Below are positions 56,225 to 64,000 of a stretch of DNA of 64,000 nt, piece after piece. The stretch spans positions 7,874,001 to 7,938,000 of the forward strand of contig CM121341.1 in NCBI GenBank assembly GCA_051530055.1. Direction: 5' to 3'. The number at the start of each line of letters is the position of its first letter. Position 1 is the stretch's first letter. Source of the DNA: Neoechinorhynchus agilis. Its lineage: Eukaryota > Acanthocephala. The notes below the pieces were generated by a model. That model was not told where the DNA came from and ran no database searches. It saw only the letters and a program-made list of their open reading frames with translations. A program made the position numbers and the translations under genes.

Positions 56225-57865
56225 CGCGACCCCTTTTCAAAAAGTTTGTTTACAACTCTTCACCCGGTAAACAATTCTTTTTCATATTGAAAATGTGGCT
56301 CCCAATATAAAACCCTTTTTCCAAAAGTTTGTTTACAACTCTTCACCCGGTAAACAATTCTTTTTCATATTAAAAACGTGGCTCTCAATATAAAAACCCC
56401 TTTTCAAAAAGTTTGTTTACAACTCTTCACCCGGTAAACAATTCTTTTTCATATTAAAAACGTGGCTCCCAATATAAAAACCCTTTTCAAAAAGTTTGTT
56501 TACAACTCTTCACCTGGTAAACAATTCTTTTTCGTATTGAAAACGTGGCTCCCAATAAAAAACCCCTTTCCAGAAGTTTGTTTACAACTCTTCACCTGGT
56601 AAACAATTCTTTTTCATATTAAAAACGTGGCTCCCAATATAAAAACCCCTTTTCAAAAAGTTTGTTTACAACTCTTCACCCGGTAAACAATTCTTTTTCA
56701 TATTAAAAACGTGGCTCCCAATATAAAAACCCCTTTTCAAAGTTTGTTTACAACTCTTCACCTGGTAAACAATTCTTTTTCATATTGAAAACGTGGCTCC
56801 CAATAAAAACCCCTTTTCCAGAAGTTTGTTTACAACTCTTCACCTGGTAAACAATTCTTTTTCATATTAAAAACGTGGCTCCCAATATAAAAACCCCTTT
56901 TCAAAAAGTTTGTTTACAACTCTTCACCCGGTAAACAATTCTTTTTCATATTAAAAACGTGGCTCCCAATATAAAAACCCCTTTTCAAAAAGTTTGTTTA
57001 CAACTCTTCACCCGGTAAACAATTCTTTTTCATATTGAAAACGTGGCTTCCAATATAAAAACCCCTTTTCAAAAAGTTTGTTTACAACTCTTCACCCGGT
57101 AAACAATTCTTTTTCATATTGAAAACGTGGCTCCCAATATAAAAACCCCTTTTCAAAAAGTTTGTTTACAACTCTTCACCTGGTAAACAATTCTTTTTCA
57201 TATTAAAAACGTGGCTCCCAATATAAAAACCCCTTTCCAGAAGTTTGTTTACAACTCTTCACCTGGTAAACAATTCTTTTTCATATTAAAAACGTGGCTC
57301 CCAATATAAAAACCCCTTTTCAAAAAGTTTGTTTACAACTCTTCACCGGTAAACAATTCTTTTTCATATTAAAAACGTGGCTCCCAATATAAAAACCCCT
57401 TTTCAAAAAGTTTGTTTACAACTCTTCACCTGGTAAACAATTCTTTTTCTTATTGAAAACGTGGCTCCCAATATAAAACCCCTTTTCAAAAAGTTTGTTT
57501 ACAACTCTTCACCTGGTAAACAATTCTTTTTCGTATTAAAAACGTGGCTCCCAATATAAAAACCCCCTTTCAAAAAGTTTGTTTACAACTCTTCACCTGG
57601 TAAACAATTCTTTTTCGTATTGAAAACGTGGCGCCCAATAAAAACCCCTTTTCAAAAAGTTTGTTTACAACTCTTCACCTGGTAAACAATTCTTTTTCAT
57701 ATTAAAAACGTGGCTCCCAATATAAAAACCCCTTTTCCAAAAGTTTGTTTACAACCCTTCACCTGGTAAACAATTCTTTTTCTTATTGAAAACGTGGCTC
57801 CCAATATAAAAACCCCTTTTCAAAAAGTTTGTTTACAACCCTTCACCTGGTAAACAATTATAAAA
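56225..57865. repeat. Tandem array of about 83-bp units
   Basis: About 19-20 units, each gtttgtttacaactcttcac, c(c/t)ggtaaacaattcttttt, atattaaaaacgtggctccc, aatataaaaaccccttttca. Most differences are single bases or A-run lengths, and a c/t switch in ccggtaaac/ctggtaaac defines two unit types that are interspersed. Each unit has the short inverted pair gtttac...gtaaac. It sits between the hypothetical gene and the chromodomain gene. Confidence 0.93.
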
Positions 57866-57998
57866 AATGATTTATTAGGTTAAGACTTATAAACGATAAG
57901 TCTGTTGATTGAATTGTCCAAAGTTCGTCCTAAAGAGATTCTTCCAGTCTAACCAACCGAGACTGTGGCTCTTGGTGTCCAGTAACTGAGTGACACGA

Positions 57999-58604
57999 AT
58001 GCCTCCTCGTGACCAATTGAATCGTAAGCCTAGCAGCCGACGAGCAAACCGGAACAGCGGAGATGTTTTTGAGGCTGAGCGGATAATTGACCATCGATTT
58101 GTGGACGACGGAGGTCTTCAAGTTTTAATGAAATGGAAAGGATATGGAACTGGTTATAATACATGGGAGCCGATTGAGAATATATTATCTTCGGATCTTT
58201 TAGACAGTTATTTGGATGAACTCGGTGGTAGTGGAGAAGTGAGTGTTGATGAGCTTGATAGGATTTGGAAGGGAGCTGGACGAGTCAATAGGCCTCTAAT
58301 GGAAGCGGACGACCGTGATTCGCCAGAACCTCAAGTGGTTCGACGATCAGCTCGGATTGATAGACGGCGACGAGTAATCAATGATCAAACCAGTGAAGAG
58401 TCCGACGAGTCTACAAAGATTGTGAAGGTCAAGCGGAGAAGGGGAAGACCTTCGTTTGCTCAAAAACGGAAGGATAGTATTGTTAATTGTTATGGAGCTG
58501 AGTTTGTTACGAAGATTCGGATAACCGATGTGGATATGGGTAAGACTACTTGTACGTTCATCGAATGTACTCAAAGGGAAGGATTTCTTGACAAACATGT
58601 TTAA
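57999..58604 (+). CDS. Chromodomain protein with AT-hook-like motif
   Basis: About 201 residues from the ATG at 57999. The chromodomain spans about residues 22-75: VFEAERIIDHRFVDDGG, QVLMKWKGYGTGYNTWEPIE, NILSSDLLDSYLDEL. The aromatic cage positions are filled (F of VFEAE, W of MKWKG, Y of GYG), so methyl-lysine binding is plausible. Residues 140-150 (KVKRRRGRPS) resemble an AT-hook. No chromo-shadow domain was found, so it is closer to Polycomb/CBX-type or an independent family than to HP1. No introns. A paralogue in the same orientation begins at 63775. The last 40 residues (YGAEFVTKIRITDVDMG) are unassigned. Confidence 0.88.
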   Translation: MPPRDQLNRKPSSRRANRNSGDVFEAERIIDHRFVDDGGLQVLMKWKGYGTGYNTWEPIENILSSDLLDSYLDELGGSGEVSVDELDRIWKGAGRVNRPLMEADDRDSPEPQVVRRSARIDRRRRVINDQTSEESDESTKIVKVKRRRGRPSFAQKRKDSIVNCYGAEFVTKIRITDVDMGKTTCTFIECTQREGFLDKHV

Positions 58605-58664
58605 GAGAAACAATGAATCGGTAAGTTAATGGATTTAAGGGTGCTTGTTTTGTATGAGGTTTAA

Positions 58665-58765
58665 ATGGATTTTTCCGATATTTCACATTTGAATAATTCC
58701 GACATTTTCTCGTATTGGTTTCGAAGAATTATACAAACGGGTGAAATGTCGGGGAAATAGGTCAT
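58665..58765. repeat. Short imperfect hairpin
   Basis: tccgatatttcacatttgaa, taattccgacattttc pairs loosely with gaattatacaaacgggtgaa, atgtcgggga. Diverged relative of 44985-45115. Confidence 0.55.
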
Positions 58766-58789
58766 AATGATGAGGAAAAAGAATAATCT

Positions 58790-59135
58790 TAGAGAACATA
58801 TCTTCCATTGCCTCGAGCTCCCTTTCTAGATTGCTGATTCTCTGATAAACATTGTGAGCTGCTCCAACCTTTGTTAAAGAAATTCTGCGGTAATATTGAG
58901 CTACGGATCGATGCAATTGTATTTCTCCCTTTTTTCGCTACTTCACTGGCCCATGAAAATACAAGGGAAATTTTTGTCTTAGCAATCGTATTCGAGGTTC
59001 CCGTCATCTTTCCTTAAATTAATCGACTCGAGGAGAAATGGACGTATTAATTAGAGCATTCAACATGTTGTGGCGATTGATCTGAGCATCGTTTGAGCGG
59101 TCATAGATTTTAGTACCAATCGACGGGATTAGTGA
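58790..59135. repeat. Dispersed duplicated segment, copy B
   Basis: Inverted counterpart of 12160-12615 (see there). Minus-strand frame: GTSNTIAKTKISLVFSWASE, VAKKGRNTIASIRSS, NFFNKGWSSSQCLSENQQS. In copy A the same frame is conserved over about 50 residues. A second overlapping minus frame (58916-58683) reads QRISNLERELEAMEDMF, coiled-coil-like. Function unknown. Confidence 0.6.
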
Positions 59136-59329
59136 AGCATCAAGAAAACTACTGGATCAATACATATCGGCTATTCATTTTACACCGTTTTATTTAACTT
59201 TCCGAAAAGGTCAGTTGCCATTTTGGACACAAAGTCCGGCTTGCATCTTTTTTAAATTCACATTTGAGACGTATCTCTGATCAGAAATATATGTGGGAAT
59301 TCCATAGAGACGATGATCTGGAAATTGTT

Positions 59330-59610
59330 GGAATATTTCGAACGAGGAAGCCTTATCAGTCATTTAAAAACGTTTTAGTTGTCTTGTATGGCTCGGGTAC
59401 GTGGAATCGCCTCGTATACCGGATGTCCGTTCTATGATTTCTGAAACGTCGATGATTGACGATTGGATATAGCGAAACAGTTTTGAGATCGGCATCGAGC
59501 TTGCTTATGCTTGGTAATTCTTTTCCGTGTATCTTTAATGTTGTAACAGCCATAATCTTTCTTCAGATGACTGATGAGGATTAATATTTCGAAATATTTC
59601 ATTTCAATAA
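59330..59610. mobile_element. MITE with a small internal ORF
   Basis: The ends ggaatatttcgaacgaggaa, ccttatcagtcattt and atgactgatgaggattaata, tttcgaaatatttc are inverted repeats and carry the CAGTCA word of the hairpin families. Between them the minus strand has a 65-residue ORF (59553-59356, MAVTTLKIHGKELPSISKLD...). No match known; the ORF may be captured or fortuitous. Confidence 0.5.
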
Positions 59611-59619
59611 GATATGTAT

Positions 59620-60068
59620 TTTATCCAGGGTATTATGACTACCGCAACTGCTACCAGCATTTGGCTAGGCAAATGGTTAGAAAAGACTTGGATGATAATC
59701 TCGTTTTTTTGAAGGCTTATCTACTTTTTCCATCCGAAAATGCCAATAAAATGTCAAATTTAATCACCCTGTCACTTTCAGTCAAAACGTATTTTATTAA
59801 TTTGAAAGTTTTGTGACTGTTTTAGGGTATTTTGAACTTAGAAATCATTTTTGTGAGATAGAAATGAGACTGGCATACATTGACTCCTGGCAACAAACAC
59901 TTTTTTAATGATCTTCACTGAAAGAGAGGAAAGTGGTTAATCATTAAAGCTTATTTTTTCCTATTTTATTTCGCACGTTTAAAAAAAACTTTGCAACTTC
60001 TAGCAATACGAACATTTGAATGACCATAAACACATCGATATTAATTTTTTTTAGATATTCCTAAGACA
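59620..60068 (+). other. Possible upstream exon or separate small gene
   Basis: A plus-strand frame reads YPGYYDYRNCYQHLARQMVR, KDLDDNLVFLKAYLLFPSE around 59630-59745. It looks coding but I recognise no family. A good acceptor (attttttttag) lies at about 60054, so it may be spliced to the TMEM199 exon that follows. Confidence 0.3.
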
Positions 60069-60083
60069 TTGCATTCTGATCGT

Positions 60084-60720
60084 ATGCCATTCGATGACTC
60101 TTCTGCTGCTTTTAAAGATATTTGCATCTATGGTGACACTAACGATTCTCTACTGGTTCGTATGGGTGGGTCATCAGTTGTTCCTGAACAATTAGCTCAT
60201 TTATACTTACATCGAATCGTTCCCAGGGTGCTTCTTGTGTTTTTAAGGGACGATTTGATCGCAACGACACCATCAATCTGGTCAGGTAGAGTCAGCAAAA
60301 GATATCATTGAGCAATATCGAGGAAACGTGTTGAAGCAATTGCGTGAGAACTACGAGATTTGTATTCCTCGTGAGCTCTATCCTAACCGATTGGAGAACT
60401 CAGACGTCCTCACTAAATTGAGGATCGAGTTTGAAAGAACAAAACAGAAGCTCCTCCAAGAAGATTGCTCTCATTCTGACGGACATGGACTTAGGAACAC
60501 TTCGCTCGAACTAAGACCACTCTCGCTCATATCCCGAACCCTAATATCCACCCTTGTGATCATAGTGACCGCACTGTCGTCCGCTTTCTTCGTAGCCTAC
60601 TTTGGACCACGTCCACTAGTCACCCGAATTGTCTCCTCAACCCTAGTAGGCATGATCGTCCTTCTTGCAGAGATTTATTTCCTTCTCAAACACTTTGACG
60701 CTCAAAGTCACGTAAAGTGA
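60084..60720 (+). CDS. TMEM199: TMEM199 / Vma12-like V-ATPase assembly factor
   Basis: Exons 60084-60227 and 60286-60720, intron 58 nt, about 192 residues (human 208). The conserved part is C-terminal: QLRENYEICIPRELYP (family LLEGSEIYLPEVV), NSDVLTKLRIEFERTKQKLL (family [20 protein letters not shown]). Two membrane helices follow, STLVIIVTALSSAFFVAYFG and STLVGMIVLLAEIYFLLKHF; the second contains the family's LAE-Y motif. Vma12 proteins help assemble the V-ATPase Vo sector in the ER. The first exon (MPFDDSSAAFKDICIYG...) is less certain and might start further upstream. The stop (60718-60720) abuts the RIM stop on the other strand. Confidence 0.75.
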
Positions 60721-63592
60721 TCATTGATTTGACGACGACGATGCAGGATGGAGTTTGTACCAGCGACTAACTCCATCAATCAATTTGGAGTCTGAAAAAT
60801 GTGAGTACAAAATGTTCCATCGCACTTTAAAATAAACCTGATAGCTGGATGTGTGTGATGCCGATAAAATCATTTTTCGTTATTCTGTCATAATCCCAAA
60901 CAGAAATCTCCAATGTTTTGTACTGTAGTTCATCCTGATGAATGTTACAAAAGACGAACATTTCATTCCACGCAGGATTCAGAGTTCGTGGTACATATCT
61001 AGTTTTTCGCTTGTTGTCTTTTTCTCGCCCTGGAAGTAAATAAAGCTTCACATAGGGGTCCGAAAGTCCATTTGAATCTCGTGGTAGAAGTCCTTTGGCT
61101 TGTACTATTTTAACATGAAGTTCTTGTTCTTTGATGCAATGGGTTAAGACCGCTTGAATTGCTCCTCTTGATAGATTCATTTTATCAACTCCGTGTGTTC
61201 GACTATGTCTCAATGTCTTTATTCGCTTAATTTCATCATCTTTCATTGTAGTGAGGCGAGAAGTGCTTCTTGAACGCATTAATTGGAAATTCGTGGGGAT
61301 CAGTGAACTTCTCGATACACAATCTGAAACATTGTCTTCAATCGGGCTTGTAATGAGCGTTATTTGTGGATTCTGAACAGTGTCGGAACTTGTCTCCACC
61401 TTTACTAAATCGCATTGATTGAACTCTACACAACAAATTAAGTTGATATCGATCGCTCAGGTAAAAACTACGGATCCCACCTTCCTTCGAATGCTGCCGA
61501 ACAGGTTCGCTATGTGCAATACTATTCTCTGATATTGCCCGAGGACTTGTTTGTTCACTCGATTCTACTGACAATGAGCTATTTAATCTGTTGTAGAAAT
61601 TCGTACGATGCAATCTTAACGAAAAACGAATCACAACTACGTACGATTTAATGAGTAGCTCCGCTTCCCCGTTCGTTTCTCCGATAACCTTTTGAACCAT
61701 ATCCGGATTCATTCCACGAATCTTGTGTTCATTCCATTCTATAAGTTCATCGCCTATTTTATGTTCAATCGTTAAAGCTCACGAGACCGTTTTCGTCTAT
61801 TTTAAACGATTTGGGGCCGTTGTCGCAAAATTGATTTAATATGCCCATGTATTTTTTTTTAAAAAAAATTCTCCTAATTTGTATGTTTCGATTTAATAGC
61901 ACACAAACAGCGGAAGCTAGGAAAATACGGAAATATATTCAGTTATCGATGGCTCACTATTTTGTCCCCTTTTTCGGAATAGAGACGTATGGAGCTCTCG
62001 GCAGCTCGGCACTCACTCTGCTCCAGGATGTCTCGAAGAAATTGATAGAAAAGACCGGAGACTCAAGAGCAGGCGTATTCCTTCGACAAAATATCTCGCT
62101 GGCGGTACAATGAGGCAATGCTGTCAGCGTGATGGCGACGGTCGAGGAAGGATAAAAGCTGGAATTCGGCGGGAGGTGGTGAGTGTGCTTCAAACAGATT
62201 GTTTGAATTGTTAAAAATTTTGACAAAAAGCAGAAAAATCGAATTACCAATATTGACAAAATATCTCGCTGCCAGTACAACGAGGCAATGCTGCCAGCGT
62301 GATGGTGACGGTCGAGGAAGGACAAAAGCTGGAATTCGGCGGGAGGTGGTGGGTGTGCTTCAAAAAGATTGTTTGAATTGTTAAAAATTTTGACAAAAAG
62401 CAGAAAAATCGAATTACCAATATTGACAAAATATCTCGCTGCCAGTACAACGAGGCAATGCTGAGCGTGATGGTGACGGTCGAGGAAGGACAAAAGAAAT
62501 TTTGACAAAAAGCAGAAAAATCGAATTACCAATATTGACAAAATATCTCGCTGCCAGTACAACGAGGCAATGCTGCCAGCGTGATGGCGACGGTCGAGGA
62601 AGGACAAAAGCTGGAATTCGGCGGGAGGTGGTTGGTGTGCTTCAAACAGATTGTTTGAATTATTAAAATTTTTGACAAAAAGCAGAAAAATCGAATTACC
62701 GATATTGACACTTGATCTAAGTTGTTCTGCATAACACGATCCGATATCGATACTGACAATCCACGTTCCTAAATACGGCACTCCAAACTCATCTTTCCCT
62801 CGGCAATCCGTCTTTACACCCATACACCACTGGTCTCCTAAATACTTACGATTATTTATTCGTATTTGTGCTGCATTTCTGACCCTTTGATTTATGGACA
62901 AGTATTCGTCGATATCGTGAATCAAACATTATTGCTTGTGGTGATTGCGCTCGTCGAGATTTCGCAGACCTTTCTTGCTGCGTAAATAAGAACCAAAAGA
63001 GTATGATAGCAACAATGAATGTGCAGTTAGTGATCCCACTTAGAGTTAAAACCGCCATTATCCCCCTTCTTTTCATGCCAACACTCGGTTGTGTTTACCT
63101 CGTCTAGAGCAGTATTGCTTTGCTTTCGAATGCCATTATACCAGCAATCTTTTTCATCTTCATCAAACTGTTGGAATTGGTAGTTCAATATTGCCGTCTC
63201 AAATGATAATGATTGATGGCAGCAACTTAATTTGCTCTGGTTCTCGTCTGTTGACTCCATTTTTCCGGATTCTAATGAGCGGCGTGGGGGAAAAATGAAA
63301 AGATGAGTGGGAGTTAATGAGAAATCCATTGTCATTCAACCCACCTACTTGTTGAGAAATGTCGACTGTTATTAATTCACTTTCGTCCTTTTCATTGGGA
63401 AATGATTATAGGATGTTCTTCAAATACTCCCTCCCGTCAACTTAGACTTACACTGCTCACATCAACGTAGATTTCATCAATATCGGAGGAGTCAGCGCAA
63501 TCAGACGAACTAATATCCTCATCAAAGGATGCACTAGTTTTTATTCGTTTAGATTTCCCTAAGATTGATATATCACTAAGTGAGTGAATCAT
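60721..63592 (-). CDS. RIMS: RIM-like active-zone protein (PDZ and C2 domains)
   Basis: Exons on the minus strand: 63592-63452, about 63266-63099 (start uncertain), 62977-62928, 62884-62712, 61753-61472, 61404-60838 and 60791-60721; phases agree. The PDZ domain is split by a 958-nt intron: KYLGDQWCMGVKTDCRGK, YLGTWIVSIDIGSCYAEQ, then GDELIEWNEHKIRGMNPDMV (RIM: GDEVLEWNGRPL). A Ser-rich linker precedes one C2 domain: ELHVKIVQAKGLLPRDSNGL, SDPYVKLYLLPGREKDNKRK, TRYVPRTLNPAWNEMFVF, LEISVWDYDRITKNDFIG, RWYKLHP. Ca2+-ligand aspartates (SDPY, WDYDR) are present. RIM/UNC-10 proteins tether vesicles and Ca2+ channels at presynaptic active zones. No N-terminal zinc finger and no second C2 are visible, so this is a short form. 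The start at 63592 is the first ATG of an acidic exon. Confidence 0.85.
61940..62700 (+). mobile_element. Retrotransposon 3' end amplified in tandem inside a RIM intron
   Basis: The first part (61950-62110) encodes FVPFFGIETYGALGSSALTL, LQDVSKKLIEKTGDSRAGVF, LRQNISLAVQ, the conserved retrotransposon C-terminal block. From 62091 on, a unit of about 168 bp (tctcgctgccagtacaacga, ggcaatgctgccagcgtgat, ggcgacggtcgaggaaggac, ..., aaaaatcgaattaccaatat) is repeated about four times; the third unit lacks about 55 bp. Each unit thus repeats the last codons plus 3' tail. It lies opposite the strand of RIM, within intron 61754-62711. Confidence 0.82.
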
Positions 63593-63774
63593 AGTGTCTT
63601 CTTATGCTGTTTAGACTCTGAGACAATGATTAACAGGAAAATGCAAGTCTCTACAAAGCAGTGCGTTGTTTTTGAAACTGATTGCGATTTCCAATGACCA
63701 CATCGCTCAATATCGATCGTCGCACCTACAGTAAAAAAAACGCAACATTCTGTCACTGAATCGCTATTTTAAAA

Positions 63775-64000
63775 ATGACGAACTCAAAAAGAAGCAATAA
63801 CCGATCATCGTCATCAATCGATGACGGTATCTATAATGCTGAGCGCATTATAAAACATCGGTACCAGAATAACAAACTTCAATTTTTCATAAAATGGAAA
63901 GGATACGGAAAATCGTATAATACTTGGGAACCCGTGGACAACATCTTCTGTAATGAACTAATCGATGTCTACAACGACGAACTAGTGATAAAAGGAGAAC
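63775..64000 (+). CDS. Second chromodomain protein (cut by window end)
   Basis: Starts at the ATG 63775: MTNSKRSNNRSSSSIDDG, then IYNAERIIKHRYQNNKLQFF, IKWKGYGKSYNTWEPVDNIF, CNELIDVYNDEL and runs off the end at 64000. The chromodomain is about 60 percent identical by eye to that at 57999, and the short basic N-terminus is similar, so they are paralogues. Aromatic cage residues (Y, W, Y) are present. Its start is 183 bp from the divergent RIM start, so both may share a bidirectional promoter. Confidence 0.88.
   Translation, partial: MTNSKRSNNRSSSSIDDGIYNAERIIKHRYQNNKLQFFIKWKGYGKSYNTWEPVDNIFCNELIDVYNDELVIKGE

Noticed and set aside
62944-63076. Membrane segment in the frame AVLTLSGITNCTFIVAIILF
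   Set aside because: The frame falls inside the 62978-63098 intron of the RIM model, which joins the flanking exons in phase.

Overview
The window is animal nuclear DNA, AT-rich and compact, with genes split by very short introns (mostly 38-70 nt, with GT and AG ends readable from the sequence). A small heat-shock protein with two alpha-crystallin domains, a cilium/flagellum protein (CFAP299), a Boule-like RRM protein, a RIM active-zone protein and a landscape of hairpin elements point to a flatworm (Platyhelminthes), perhaps one with a small genome such as a monogenean. The dual-domain heat-shock protein is the best marker; the exact lineage is an inference.

Layout. 1-8.8 kb is mostly repeats (hairpin MITEs, a tRNA-derived SINE family, a retrotransposon 3' fragment) around a CFAP299 exon. 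8.9-15 kb holds SmB (+), a 13-exon EGF/YWTD-propeller secreted protein (-) and a second secreted protein (-). 15-18.3 kb is nearly empty; 18.3-19.2 kb carries the dual-domain small heat-shock protein. 19.2-26 kb is repeat-rich and includes a satellite of about 180 bp interrupted by a SINE. 26.2-27.9 kb is a broken SLC22-type transporter. 28.4-32.6 kb is a LINE on the minus strand whose reverse-transcriptase segment has been amplified in tandem. 32.6-37 kb is a gene row on the minus strand (small membrane protein, Boule-like RRM protein, MRPL41, RUVBL2). A 236-bp satellite follows, then TMEM222 (+), a second LINE-derived array, tRNA-Leu(TAG) and a damaged dual-specificity phosphatase. BUD13 (+) and EAPP (-) converge at 47.4 kb; KRR1 (+) is at 51.3-52.2 kb. 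An array of about 83-bp units (56.2-57.9 kb) precedes a chromodomain gene; TMEM199/VMA12 (+) and RIM (-) converge so tightly that their stop codons abut at 60720/60721. A second chromodomain gene starts at 63775 and runs off the end.

The recognised genes are mostly housekeeping: splicing (SmB, BUD13), ribosome biogenesis and mitochondrial ribosome (KRR1, MRPL41), chromatin (RUVBL2, two chromodomain proteins), V-ATPase assembly (TMEM199), plus tissue-specific ones (RIM, CFAP299, Boule-like). They do not form a pathway cluster.

The most unusual material is in the repeats: a tRNA-Ser-like SINE family carrying all three sequence blocks of a hammerhead ribozyme in a non-standard order, LINE coding segments turned into satellites, and several hairpin element families sharing a CAGTCA motif near the apex. 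Exon joins were worked out by hand from splice signals and reading-frame phase; boundaries may be off by a base or two.
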